From: Flagellimonas sp. HMM57
Lineage (GTDB): Bacteria > Bacteroidota > Bacteroidia > Flavobacteriales > Flavobacteriaceae
NCBI RefSeq assembly: GCF_021390175.1
Contig: NZ_CP090004.1
Span: forward strand, 2,418,001 to 2,482,000
Direction: 5' to 3'
Length of the DNA: 64,000 nucleotides
Each line of letters opens with the position of its first letter. Within the stretch, counting starts at the first letter, position 1. A model generated the notes under the pieces. It made no database searches. It saw only the letters and a program-made list of their open reading frames with translations, and was not told the DNA's origin. Positions 28,320-38,700 of this stretch are shown one piece after another. The position numbers and the translations under genes were made by a program.

Positions 28320-28745
28320 ATGATAGAATCTTATGAAATTAAAAAAAGTGGATACCATCCTTTTTTAATACGTGACGGCTGGCAAGTAGCACAGTTAAAT
28401 TATATGTCCGAACAGCATATCGATGCCATAATGCGTTTAGATGTGCACCGGGAAACCGATGAAGTTTTTATCCTCATGAAAGGCCATGCGGTACTGATTG
28501 CTGCAATAATTGAAGGCGATAGTGTGAAATATGAAATGGAGTTGATGCACCTTAATAAGACCTATAACATTCCTAAAAATATGTGGCACAATATTGCTAT
28601 GACTGAAGATTGTGAACTCATTATCGTGGAGAAATCCAATACCCATATTTCGGACTGTGAACATTTTGATTTAAACAAAGAACAGTATAAAGAACTCCAT
28701 AAAGGAGTCAAAGATTTATTTGACAGAGCAGTTCATCAAAAGTGA
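28320..28745 (+). CDS. Small cupin-like protein
   Basis: 141 residues with a single cupin-like beta-barrel: H-R-E-T-D-E-V-F-I-L-M-K-G-H-A near residues 43-57, and Y-N-I-P-K-N-M-W-H-N-I near 81-91. The His/Glu of the first motif and the His of the second could form a metal site. Cupins of this size next to sugar-acid genes often act as isomerases or ligand-binding proteins, but no activity can be named. It sits between the sugar porter and the SDR dehydrogenase with short spacers, so it is part of the same operon. Confidence 0.65.
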   Translation: MIESYEIKKSGYHPFLIRDGWQVAQLNYMSEQHIDAIMRLDVHRETDEVFILMKGHAVLIAAIIEGDSVKYEMELMHLNKTYNIPKNMWHNIAMTEDCELIIVEKSNTHISDCEHFDLNKEQYKELHKGVKDLFDRAVHQK

Positions 28746-28774
28746 ATAAAAAGGGTCAGTAAAAACCTAAAACA

Positions 28775-29572
28775 ATGAACAAGATTGATTTGAAAGGAAG
28801 AAAGGCTTTGGTTACGGGAGGCAGTCAAGGCATTGGTGCGGAAATTTGCAGACACTTGGCAAAATGTGGAGCGGATGTTTATATCAATTACAATCAAAAC
28901 AAGGACAAGGCAGAAACAGTGGCGAAAGAAATACGTGAAGCCTTTGGTTCAACAGTAGCAGTAGGCGGTGCAGATGTAACCAAGGCTGATGAAGTAAAAG
29001 AAATGTTTCTTAGAATGGATGAAGAAATCGGGACTATCGATATTCTTGTAAATAATGCAGGTTGCGAGACGGTAAATCATATTTTGGACATGGAGGAAGC
29101 AGAATGGGAAAATGTGATTAACGTAAATCTAAAGGGACCTTTTTTATGTTCTAAAGAAGCAGCTGCACGTATGGAGAGTAACGGAGGAGGCGTTATCATC
29201 AATATTTCATCAATTCATGACACTGTACCGCGTAAAGGATTAATTCATTATTGTTCGGCAAAAGCCGGATTGAAAATGTTCTCAAAGTGTTTGTCCCTTG
29301 AACTTGCAGACAACAATGTTAGAGTAGTTTCCATCGCTCCTGGAGCTATAGAAACCAATATGAATCGTAAAGAAATCGAAAACTTTGGTAAGGAAAAGTT
29401 TGAAAAATGGATTCCCCAAGGTAGAATTGGCAATGTTGCCGACGTAGCCAATACAGTTGCTTTTATGGCCAGTGATTTAGCAGACTATATTAACGGTGCG
29501 GATATTTATATTGATGGTGCATATATGAATCATACAATACAATATGACCCCAGACCAAAAAGAAAAAACTAA
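28775..29572 (+). CDS. SDR family oxidoreductase, glucose 1-dehydrogenase-like
   Basis: 265 residues of the classical short-chain dehydrogenase family. The cofactor motif is T-G-G-S-Q-G-I-G (residues 14-21), N-N-A-G follows near 91-94, and the catalytic Ser (I-N-I-S-S) and Tyr/Lys (Y-C-S-A-K) are present. The segment P-G-A-I-E-T-N-M is typical for the glucose 1-dehydrogenase-like branch, which oxidises an aldose at C1 to the lactone. Its partners here are a beta-propeller lactonase and a mannonate dehydratase, so oxidation of mannose to mannonolactone fits. Fructuronate or another keto-sugar is an alternative substrate. Confidence 0.88.
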   Translation: MNKIDLKGRKALVTGGSQGIGAEICRHLAKCGADVYINYNQNKDKAETVAKEIREAFGSTVAVGGADVTKADEVKEMFLRMDEEIGTIDILVNNAGCETVNHILDMEEAEWENVINVNLKGPFLCSKEAAARMESNGGGVIINISSIHDTVPRKGLIHYCSAKAGLKMFSKCLSLELADNNVRVVSIAPGAIETNMNRKEIENFGKEKFEKWIPQGRIGNVADVANTVAFMASDLADYINGADIYIDGAYMNHTIQYDPRPKRKN

Positions 29573-29614
29573 GACATTGCTCAAAAACAATGTGTACTTA
29601 ATACATTTTAAATA

Positions 29615-30667
29615 ATGGCGTTACTTACTTTTTTCATAGGCAGTTATACTGAGTATTTGAATCCCGATTTTGGTGGTACAGGGAAAGGTATTTATACGGT
29701 TCAACTTAATGAAGAAACCGGAGAAGTGTACACTGTTAGCGTTCAAAGTTCCCGTAACCCAAGCTATTTGACCATCAGTATGGATAACCAATTTTTATAC
29801 TGTACTACTGAGTTGGATATTACTGAAGCCCCACAAGTGCAAGCCTATAAAATACATAGTGATTATTCGCTCCAAATATTGAATCAACAATCTATATTGG
29901 GTACATATCCTTGCCATTTGTCGCTATTTAAAAATACGATTTTAACTGCCTGCTACGGTACGGGCAATATGCTTCAATTTCCTTTAATGGCATCTGGAGA
30001 ACTAAAAAGTGTTCAAAGGGAATACCGTCACAGCGGTTCAGGTAGCAATAAGATTCGTCAAGAAGCACCCCATGCACATCATGTTGCAGTTCATCCCAAT
30101 CAAAAAGATGTTTATGTATGTGACTTGGGTGTCGACACGGTTAAAGCCTACACTTTTACGGATGGTATCTTAAAACCTAACCCAGAAAAGGATTGTGAGG
30201 TTACCAAAGGTGGAGGTCCCCGTCATCTTGTTTTTAATATAGATGGAAGTATCGCTTATGTAATAAATGAGCTGACAGCAAATGTCTCCGTTCTCAAATG
30301 TTCGGACGGTGTCTTTCAAGAAATTGCAACATATGCATCCTTGCCTATGGATTTTAAAGGTATTCCAAGTGCTTCGGCAATACGGTTTTATCCCAATAAA
30401 CAAGTATTATATGTTGCAAATAGAAGTTTGGAAGCGATAAGCATTTTTAAAATTATTGAAGATACACTTGAGCTTCTTGAAATAACTCGTACTGGAGGAG
30501 AGGAACTGCGAGAGTTTAATATCACACCAGATGGAAAATGGTTATTGGCGGGACATCAAAATTCGCATGACCTTGTGGTGTATAAAATCGAGAAAGATGG
30601 GCGTTTATCGGAAACATACCGTACCAGAGAAATTTTATCGCCTGTGTGTATCACTTTTTTAAATTAA
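29615..30667 (+). CDS. Lactonase family protein (seven-bladed beta-propeller)
   Basis: 350 residues without a signal peptide, thus cytosolic. Repeating blades carry motifs such as N-P-S-Y-L-T-I-S, P-H-A-H-H-V-A-V-H-P, V-C-D-L-G-V-D-T-V-K-A-Y and G-G-G-P-R-H-L-V-F-N, the pattern of the 6-phosphogluconolactonase/lactonase family (Pgl of E. coli type). The enzyme opens sugar-acid lactones. Between a sugar dehydrogenase and a mannonate dehydratase it most likely hydrolyses mannonolactone to mannonate. It is separated by about 40 and 12 bases from its neighbours and is part of the same operon. Confidence 0.87.
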   Translation: MALLTFFIGSYTEYLNPDFGGTGKGIYTVQLNEETGEVYTVSVQSSRNPSYLTISMDNQFLYCTTELDITEAPQVQAYKIHSDYSLQILNQQSILGTYPCHLSLFKNTILTACYGTGNMLQFPLMASGELKSVQREYRHSGSGSNKIRQEAPHAHHVAVHPNQKDVYVCDLGVDTVKAYTFTDGILKPNPEKDCEVTKGGGPRHLVFNIDGSIAYVINELTANVSVLKCSDGVFQEIATYASLPMDFKGIPSASAIRFYPNKQVLYVANRSLEAISIFKIIEDTLELLEITRTGGEELREFNITPDGKWLLAGHQNSHDLVVYKIEKDGRLSETYRTREILSPVCITFLN

Positions 30668-30679
30668 AATTGGATAGAA

Positions 30680-31744
30680 ATGAAATTAGGATTCGGTTTA
30701 TACCGTCATATGTTGAACACCAAACATTACAATTTTGCCAAACAATGTGGCGCTACACATTTGGTCATTCACATGGTTGATTATTTTGGACATAATAAAG
30801 AAAATGCTGACCAGCCCATTGGCGGAAAAGCGGGTTGGGGAAAAGCAGGGAATCCCGATGAGATTTGGTCGTGTAAAGAGTTGGCAGCAATAAAAAAAGA
30901 AGTCAACGACCACGGACTCGAATTAGAGGCTATTGAAAATTTTGATCCTGCCCAATGGTATGACATTTTGCTGGATGGCCCAAAGAAAGAACAGCAAATG
31001 GCCAATTTAAAACAGCTCATACGCAATGTAGGTGAAGTTGGTATCCCTACATTCGGGTATAATTTTTCATTGGCGGGCGTATCATCACGCTTGCAAAAAC
31101 CGTATGCAAGGGGTGAGGCCATATCTGTAGGGATGGAAGGGGTAGATAACACCCCCATACCCAACGGAATGGTCTGGAACATGATTTATGATGTAAATGC
31201 CCCAGAAGGAAGTATTCCTAAAATTAATCATGATGAATTATGGAAAAGGTTGCAATACTTCCTCGACGAGTTAATACCTGTTGCTGAGGAAGCTGGTGTG
31301 AAGTTAGCAGCTCACCCGGACGATCCGCCTATGCCCTATGTTCGGGAAACTCCAAGATTGATATATCAACCAGACATGTATCAAAAACTTATCGATATGC
31401 ATCCAAGTCCGTCAAATAATTTGGAATTCTGCTTGGGCTCAATAGCCGAAATGACCGAGGGTGATGTATATGAGGCTACAGATACCTATAGCAAACAAAA
31501 TAAAATCAGTTACATCCATTTTCGAAATGTAGTAGGTAAAGTGCCAAATTATAAAGAGGTTTTTGTGGATGAAGGTGATATTGATATGTTCAAGATTCTG
31601 AAAATCCTAAAGAAAAATAACTTTAATGGCGTGTTGATTCCCGACCATACCCCCCAAATGACTTGCGATGCACCATGGTATGCCGGTATGGCCTATGCCA
31701 TGGGATATATGAAAGCAGCGCTTTCACTTTTGGAAAAAGAATAG
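30680..31744 (+). CDS. uxuA: Mannonate dehydratase (UxuA family)
   Basis: 354 residues, slightly shorter than the roughly 390 residues of E. coli UxuA. The TIM-barrel family features are visible: A-I-E-N-F-D-P-A-Q-W near residue 80, F-G-Y-N-F-S near 120, the metal-site His/Asp region A-A-H-P-D-D-P-P near 215, N-N-L-E-F-C-L-G-S near 250, H-F-R-N-V-V near 282, and D-E-G-D-I-D-M near 302. It converts D-mannonate to 2-keto-3-deoxygluconate with loss of water. In uronate pathways it follows fructuronate reductase; here it follows an aldose dehydrogenase and a lactonase, suggesting direct oxidation of mannose. No KDG kinase was found nearby. Confidence 0.88.
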   Translation: MKLGFGLYRHMLNTKHYNFAKQCGATHLVIHMVDYFGHNKENADQPIGGKAGWGKAGNPDEIWSCKELAAIKKEVNDHGLELEAIENFDPAQWYDILLDGPKKEQQMANLKQLIRNVGEVGIPTFGYNFSLAGVSSRLQKPYARGEAISVGMEGVDNTPIPNGMVWNMIYDVNAPEGSIPKINHDELWKRLQYFLDELIPVAEEAGVKLAAHPDDPPMPYVRETPRLIYQPDMYQKLIDMHPSPSNNLEFCLGSIAEMTEGDVYEATDTYSKQNKISYIHFRNVVGKVPNYKEVFVDEGDIDMFKILKILKKNNFNGVLIPDHTPQMTCDAPWYAGMAYAMGYMKAALSLLEKE

Positions 31745-31763
31745 TTAATGCAATAATTTCATT

Positions 31764-33142
31764 TTGAAGAATAATATCACATTTCTAGCTCTGATTGCTG
31801 CCTTAGGTGGATTTCTTTTTGGTTACGATACTGCCATTATATCAGGCACCATCAGCTTGGTAAAAGCGCAATTTGAACTTAGTACCTCAATGGAAGGGTG
31901 GTATGTAAGTTCAGCACTTGTAGGTACCATTCTAGGAGTATCGATAGCGGGAATACTGAGTGATAAATATGGTAGAAAAAATATATTGGTAACCTCAGGT
32001 ATATTTTTCGCACTTTCTGCCATAGGATGTACCATATCTGGTACGTTTACGGAATTGGTTTTGTATCGTCTCTTGGGCGGAGTGGGGGTCGGTATCGCAT
32101 CTATGCTGTCACCGCTATATATTTCTGAGATCGCCCCAGCGAAAAATAGGGGCAGATTGGTTGCACTGTATCAGCTTGCTATCGCCTCAGGTGTTTTAGT
32201 GGCTTATTTTGTCAATTCATATTTACTGTCGCTTTCCACTTCCAACGGCTTTGAAGAGAGTTCCGAAATGGTCAGAAAAATTTATGTTTCTGAAGTATGG
32301 CGAGCCATGTTGGGGAGTGAAATCATTCCAGCTGTCATCTTTCTGCTTTTGCTCTTGATCATTCCAAAAAGCCCTAGGTGGTTGATTATGAATGGAGAAA
32401 CGACAAAAGCCAAAAAAATATTATTGCGTTTTACTGATGCAGAAGAAGCAGACAATGAAATACAAAATGTTGAGGAAGTATTATCAAAAAGATCGGTAAA
32501 AATCAAGGAACTGTTTTCAGGTTCATTCAAAATAGCCTTGTTAATCGGAATTTCTTTGGCAATACTAAGTCAGTTGAGCGGAATCAACGCCATCATCTAT
32601 TTTGGTCCAAAAATTTTGGAAGAAGGAGGTTTGCAGTTGGGTGAAGCGCTGGGGGGCAAGTCATTATTGGTTTTGTAAATGTGTTGTTCACGTTTATGGC
32701 CTTATGGAAAATAGATAATTTGGGTAGAAAACCTTTGCTCATATATGGAGTTATTGGGATTACAATTTCCCTTATAGTAGTCGGACTTTTATTCTTCCTG
32801 CAAGTGGAAAACACCTATTTGCTCATGACCTTTATTCTCTTGTTCATTGCTTGTTTTGCTTTCTCCTATGGTCCGGTTTTATGGGTGTTAATGGCAGAAA
32901 TTTATCCTTTAAAAGTTAGAGGAAAGGCATTGTCAATGGCAACGATGGCTATTTGGTTGGGGGCCACTTTTATAGGACAGATGACACCTTGGTTTTTAGA
33001 GAATTTTAAAGCATATGGTACTTTTTGGTTTTTTGCGATATGCATGATTCCTGCAATTTATATCATCATAAAAGTATTACCTGAAACCAAAGGAAAGACC
33101 TTGGAAGAAATCGAGAATTATTGGTTGTCCAAGAAGAAGTAA
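31764..33142 (+). pseudogene. Second sugar porter family MFS transporter, frameshifted at a G6 run
   Basis: The first frame (TTG start 31764, stop at 32678) covers the N-terminal two thirds, including G-G-F-L-F-G-Y-D-T-A-I-I-S-G, G-R-K-N and P-K-S-P-R-W-L. The second frame (to 33142) supplies the rest, ending in P-E-T-K-G-K-T-L-E-E-I-E. The frames join at six Gs (32651-32656): one more G gives L-G-G-Q-V-I-I-G-F-V-N-V-L-F-T-F, a normal helix, and a full protein of about 459 residues. The break is in a homopolymer, so slippage, real loss or read error are all possible. Residues elsewhere are well kept, so any inactivation is recent. Confidence 0.85.
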
Positions 33143-33253
33143 ATTATATATAATAAGTGTAACTGTTATTGTCAATTGTATTGATATTACATAAATAGAA
33201 ATTTAAGTGTTGCCCCTTTATTAGAATAATTAATAAATGAAAATGATTGGTAA

Positions 33254-35689
33254 ATGTTGAATTATAATGATTTAAAAACAGTAGTCCGTCTTTTTTTGAA
33301 ACACAAGTTTGTCTTTTCCTTATGCATCATAGGGCTAAGTACTGGTTTTGCAGTGTTTATAATCGTTTTCATGCATTATCGATTTGAAAATAGTTATGAC
33401 GGTATGCATGCGAATGCCAAAAATATATACCGTATGCACTCAATTTACGGGACTGATAATGGATATACCAGTACCTATGCAACTACGGATAACGGATACG
33501 GCCCTACATTGAAAGAGGAATTACCAGAAGTTCTTGATTATGTGAGGATACTTACCTATCAGTCAGAAAGAATTGTAAGTTATGCCAAGGATGATGAATC
33601 AGTTTTAAAATATCGTGAGCCCAATGTTTTTATAGTCGATTCTACCTTTTTTTCATTTTTTGATTATCCACTAAAAGTGGGCGCTATCAACGAAGTATTG
33701 AATCGCCCCAACACAATGGTCATTTCTGAAAGTGCTGCCAAAAAGTATTTCGGGAGTGGAAACCCGTTGGGAAAAGTCTTAACGATGTCAACCAGTGGTA
33801 GTCCATTTGAGTGCGAGATTACCGGTATTTTTTATGATATCCCTGATAATTCCAATCTTCAATTCGATTTTTTGATTTCTATGGAGACTCAAAAACAGAT
33901 ATGGAAGGAATTGGATAATTCATGGAATTATGCCATTTCGTATACCTATTTACACTTAGCAGAAAACATTGATGTTGAAAAAATGGAAGACCGCATCATG
34001 GAGGTTTTCTTTAAGAGAAGCGGTGTAGTGGCCCAAGGCGACTTAAACTATGATATGGAACTGGTGCATTTTCCCGAAATTCATTTAAACGAACCTTTAC
34101 AATGGGAACACGAGAAAAAGGGAAGTAGAGCAGAAACCAAATATCTGCTTATAATAGCTCTTTTTATCATAATTATCTCTTGGCTGAATTACATCAATAT
34201 AAGTACTTCATTGGCTACAAAACGAAATGCGACTACACGTATAAAAACCATACTTGGTGCTGGAAAAATTCAAGTCATTTTTCATTTTATAGTTGAAGCA
34301 TTTTTTGTAAACCTGATTTCAATATGTTTTTCCATACTATTAATTCTTCTGGCCACCCCGTTGATCAATACCTATTTCGACAATGGGGGTATGGGCTTCA
34401 TTTTTAGCACTGGACTCATTTCATTGGTATTGGTAGGAATCTTGGTGATAGGCACTTTTGTTTCAGGGCTTGTTGCAACAGTTTTCTTTTTTGTAAACAA
34501 TCCAGATTTTTTATTAAAACCTGATGCAAAAAGTTCAGGTTCAAGGTTTAAACGTGCTATGGTGGTTTTCCAATTTATAACAGTGGTTGTGTTATTGATT
34601 GGTACTATAATGGTTTATAAGCAGGTTCAATTTATGCGTTCCCAAGAAATTGGAGTTGATTTAAGTCAAACCATGGTTATCAAACCTCCGATAGGTAGTG
34701 ATTCAAGTCCAAAAGGATTATATAGGTTCAGAGAATCACTCTCAGAAAATGCATCGATTATCAATGTTACGGCCAGTAGCGATATCCCGGGTCAATTTAT
34801 GGATATGGGGTATATGGTCGATAGAACCGATATTGACACTCCCATTCATGAAATAACAGATGGGGGGTATATTGATTATGACTATGTTGAAACATTAGAC
34901 TTAGAAATGGCAGCTGGAGTCGATTTTGATGAAACATCTGACCCTTGGCGTAAAATTTTAATCAATGAAGAAATGGCAAAGCTTTTAAATTTTGAAAGCC
35001 CCGATGACGCCGTTGGAAAGCACATTCAATTACCAGAGCTCTACCGGAAGGAGGCGGTGACCATCATTGGAGTATTAAAAAACTATAGACAACAATCCCC
35101 TACCCATAATTTTAAACCCGTATTCTTCTATTGTACCAAATCTGATTGGGGGCGTTATAATTATTTTATTGTTCGATACACAGGGAAGACCGATGAAGTT
35201 GTTTCTTATTTAAATGATAAATGGATTAGATCTTTTCCAACCAGTTCGTTTGATTACTATTTTCTTGATGGTCATTACGAAGAGCAATATAATGGAAACG
35301 TACGTTTTGGTAATCTTTTTAGTGCCCTTTGCATCTTGGCAATACTAATCGCAATTTTAGGCCTATTGGGCTTATCCATCCAAGCTGCCCAACAACGGAT
35401 CAAAGAAATCGGGATTCGGAAAGTAAACGGGGCCAAAATATGGGAAGTATTGGTCTTGTTGAACAAAGACTTTATAAAATGGGTCGTTATTGCCTTCTTC
35501 ATTGGTAGTGCGTTGGCTTTCTTTTTCATTCAGAATTGGCTAGAGAACTTTGCAGTACAAACAAGAATTAGTTGGTGGGTTTTCGCTTTGGCAGGAATAA
35601 TCACCTTTATAATAAGTTCAGCAACGGTAAGTTGGCAGAGTTGGAAATCTGCCAGGATAAATCCTGTTCTAGCTTTACGAAACGAATAA
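33254..35689 (+). CDS. FtsX-like ABC transporter permease (MacB type), no ATPase partner
   Basis: 811 residues: an N-terminal helix (about 17-40), a periplasmic MacB-like domain, three helices near 295-415, a second helix and periplasmic domain (about 435-675), then three closing helices. Both FtsX repeats show the typical K-T-I-L-G-A-G-K-I-Q-V and I-G-I-R-K-V-N-G-A-K-I-W-E-V sequences. Such permeases are mechanotransmission or export machines that need an ATPase, and none is encoded next to it. Similar lone permeases occur widely in Flavobacteriaceae genomes. It sits between the metabolic genes and the glycosidases of the locus. Its role there is unknown. Confidence 0.88.
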   Translation: MLNYNDLKTVVRLFLKHKFVFSLCIIGLSTGFAVFIIVFMHYRFENSYDGMHANAKNIYRMHSIYGTDNGYTSTYATTDNGYGPTLKEELPEVLDYVRILTYQSERIVSYAKDDESVLKYREPNVFIVDSTFFSFFDYPLKVGAINEVLNRPNTMVISESAAKKYFGSGNPLGKVLTMSTSGSPFECEITGIFYDIPDNSNLQFDFLISMETQKQIWKELDNSWNYAISYTYLHLAENIDVEKMEDRIMEVFFKRSGVVAQGDLNYDMELVHFPEIHLNEPLQWEHEKKGSRAETKYLLIIALFIIIISWLNYINISTSLATKRNATTRIKTILGAGKIQVIFHFIVEAFFVNLISICFSILLILLATPLINTYFDNGGMGFIFSTGLISLVLVGILVIGTFVSGLVATVFFFVNNPDFLLKPDAKSSGSRFKRAMVVFQFITVVVLLIGTIMVYKQVQFMRSQEIGVDLSQTMVIKPPIGSDSSPKGLYRFRESLSENASIINVTASSDIPGQFMDMGYMVDRTDIDTPIHEITDGGYIDYDYVETLDLEMAAGVDFDETSDPWRKILINEEMAKLLNFESPDDAVGKHIQLPELYRKEAVTIIGVLKNYRQQSPTHNFKPVFFYCTKSDWGRYNYFIVRYTGKTDEVVSYLNDKWIRSFPTSSFDYYFLDGHYEEQYNGNVRFGNLFSALCILAILIAILGLLGLSIQAAQQRIKEIGIRKVNGAKIWEVLVLLNKDFIKWVVIAFFIGSALAFFFIQNWLENFAVQTRISWWVFALAGIITFIISSATVSWQSWKSARINPVLALRNE

Positions 35690-35771
35690 AATTTATAGGT
35701 ATATGAAAGCCTACAGATAAGCTTGTAGAAATTAAAATAAAAGTAGATAAATCAGGTTGAAAAAAAATTAA

Positions 35772-38700
35772 ATGAAAAAAATGAATTTTTGGAAGGTTCC
35801 AAACAAAACATCTAACAAAATGAAAGTAAATAAAAATCTTTTCACTTTATTGTTGAGCATATTCGTATTCGTATTTGTCTTTGTGCCGAATGCCTATGCA
35901 CAAGACAATTATTTTGCCGGTTATAAGGCATCTATCTCTGGTGCCAATTTCGCATACCATTCCCCTTTTTCAAATCTTGACCAATGTCTTTTGACAAGGG
36001 CAAAGTCAAGTTTCGATCCAATTGAATGGGAGACCGAGGTAATTCCCGTTTCCTATACAAAGCCAACAGCATCATTTATTTGGGGCTATGGTATTGGTGC
36101 AAAATCTCCAAGCCAGCAGTTCGACCTTTACGTTAATGATAAAAAGGTACTTAGATTTTCATCACCAAATAGTAATGAGCAATTGCGCACATTAAAGGGA
36201 AAAGACGGTATCGTACTGCAATTCAACCGTTCAATGATAGATATGAATCTAGATGAAATGGGTACAGCCGTACTTACCGTTCCAGATTCCTATTTTACCA
36301 AGGGCAAGCCAGTGGTATTGAAAATAGATGGTGTTGATAATGATAGTAACGAATGGTTTATGACTTTCAAACGTGAGCTTGGTGAAAAAATTAGAACACA
36401 ACAGTTAAAGGTAGTCGTAAAGAAAGATGGTAAGCTCTTTCATAGTGTCCGATTTGAATTGATGCATCTTAAAAAACCAACTACGGCTAGCATTTCGGCA
36501 TCAAACAATAAGCAGAAATATAAGATCAACACAGGTTTTAATGAGTTGGATTTTTTGGTACCGGCAGTACAGTCACCTACTGAAATGGATGTGGAATTAA
36601 AAATAGGGAATAAAAAAGAACAACTTAGTTTTACGGTTGAACCTGTACGGGAGTGGACCATCAACTTGGTACAGCATTCACATACGGATATCGGCTACAC
36701 AAGATCTCAAACCGAAATTTTAGCGGAGCACCTGCGCTTTATTGACACGGCTTTGGATTATTGTGATCAGACCGATGATTATCCAGACGAAGCCAAGTTC
36801 CGATGGACCTGCGAAGCTTCATGGACCGTTAGGGAGTATTTGAAAAATAGACCAAAGAGCCAGATAGATAGACTATTACAACGCATAAAAGAGGGGCGTA
36901 TCGAAGTAACGGGCATGTTCTTCAACTTCTCGGAAATTATTGATGAAACCGCATTGGCCATGCAAACACAGGCCTTAAAGCATTTCAAAGAAAAGGGAAT
37001 CGATGTTACTACCGCCATGCAAAATGATGTGAATGGTATTGGTTGGGCCATGATCGATCTGTACAAAAATACAGGTGTAAAATATTTGACTATGGGGCAA
37101 CATGGTCATCGTGCCCATGTTCCCTTTAACAAGCCCACTTCATTTTGGTGGGAATCCAATTCAGGTAACCGACTTTTGGCCTATCGAAGTGAGCATTATA
37201 CGCATGGTAATGCGTTAAGTTTGACCAGTGGAAAGATGGACCAGTTCAGGTCGAATCTTTCAAGCTACCTTAGCAAATTGGAGGACAAAGGCTATCCGTA
37301 CAACAGAACGGCATTTCAATTTTCAGGCTATTTGACCGATAATTCGCCGCCATCCACAATAGCTTGCGATATTGTAAAAGAATGGAACGAAAAGTACGAA
37401 TGGCCCAAGCTAAAACTTTCTTTGGACAGCGAGTTTATGCTCTATGTTGAGAAACATCTGGCCGAAGAACTTCCCGTAAAAAAAGTAGCTTGGCCCGATT
37501 GGTGGACCGACGGCTTCGGATCGGCGTTTCGAGAAACCAAAACAGCAAGAACGGCACATTCTCAAATGATAGGGAATATGGGGCTGCTATCAATGTCCTA
37601 TCTCATGGGGTCAGAACTTCCTAAAACCATCAATGGAGAGATTGAAAAGGCCTATGATGAATTGTTATTTTACGATGAGCATACCTTTGGTGCCGCGGAA
37701 AGTATCACAGACCCATTGGGTGAAAACTCTGTTGTCCAATGGGGGCAAAAATCAGCCTATGCTTGGACTGCCTATAAAGAATCAAGCTTGATTAGGGAAA
37801 AAGCGCTAGGACTCATACAACAACATGTTCCAAAAGGAGAATACCCAACAGTAGCGGTATTCAATACATTAAATTGGGAACGATCCGGATTGGTAAATGT
37901 ATATATAGACCATGAATTACTGCCTTTAGGACGTGATTACAAACTTGTTGATGAGAATGGAAAAGCCATTCAAATACAGCGTATATCGAGCAGAGCCGAT
38001 GGAAGTAACTATACCTTATGGGCCACTAATATACCCCCCATGGGCTATGCAACTTTTCGTATCATTCTTGAAGATAAAAAGGATAAGCAGACCGATAAAG
38101 TAACAGAGCATGACAACTCCATACTTGAAAACGAATACTATCGCTTAAAAATAGACCGTGAAAAAGGGGTGGTCACAAGCCTTTTTGATAAAGAGTTGAA
38201 CAAGGAATTGGTAGATATGGATAGTTCAACAAAACTTGGCGAATTCATCTACGAAGAACCCGAAGACCGTAAATCCATGGAACGGCTTACCAATACCAGT
38301 AGGGATACGGTATATGTTCCTATTAAGAGAAAAATAAGCGGCCTAACCGATATTACGGTTTCTGACATTAAGAAAAATGCACTGTGGAACAGTGTCGCCG
38401 TTAATGGAAAAATAGAAGGATGTGCGGACGAAAGAGGTGTAAACCTAGAAATAAGACTCTATAACACGTCCAAAAAAATAGAACTCTCTTATAGCATGGT
38501 AAAGTTACCGGTAACTTCACCTGAAGGCGTATACATTGCCTTTCCTTTTAAAATGAGCGATGATGATGAGTTGGCTTTTGATGTTCAGGGAGGTACAGTT
38601 AATCCTGGGGTAAATCAATTGGAAGGTACATCTGCAGATTGGAACGTTATTCAAAATTTTGCAGCAGTACAGAATAATGAGGCGCAAATTCTATTTAGCA

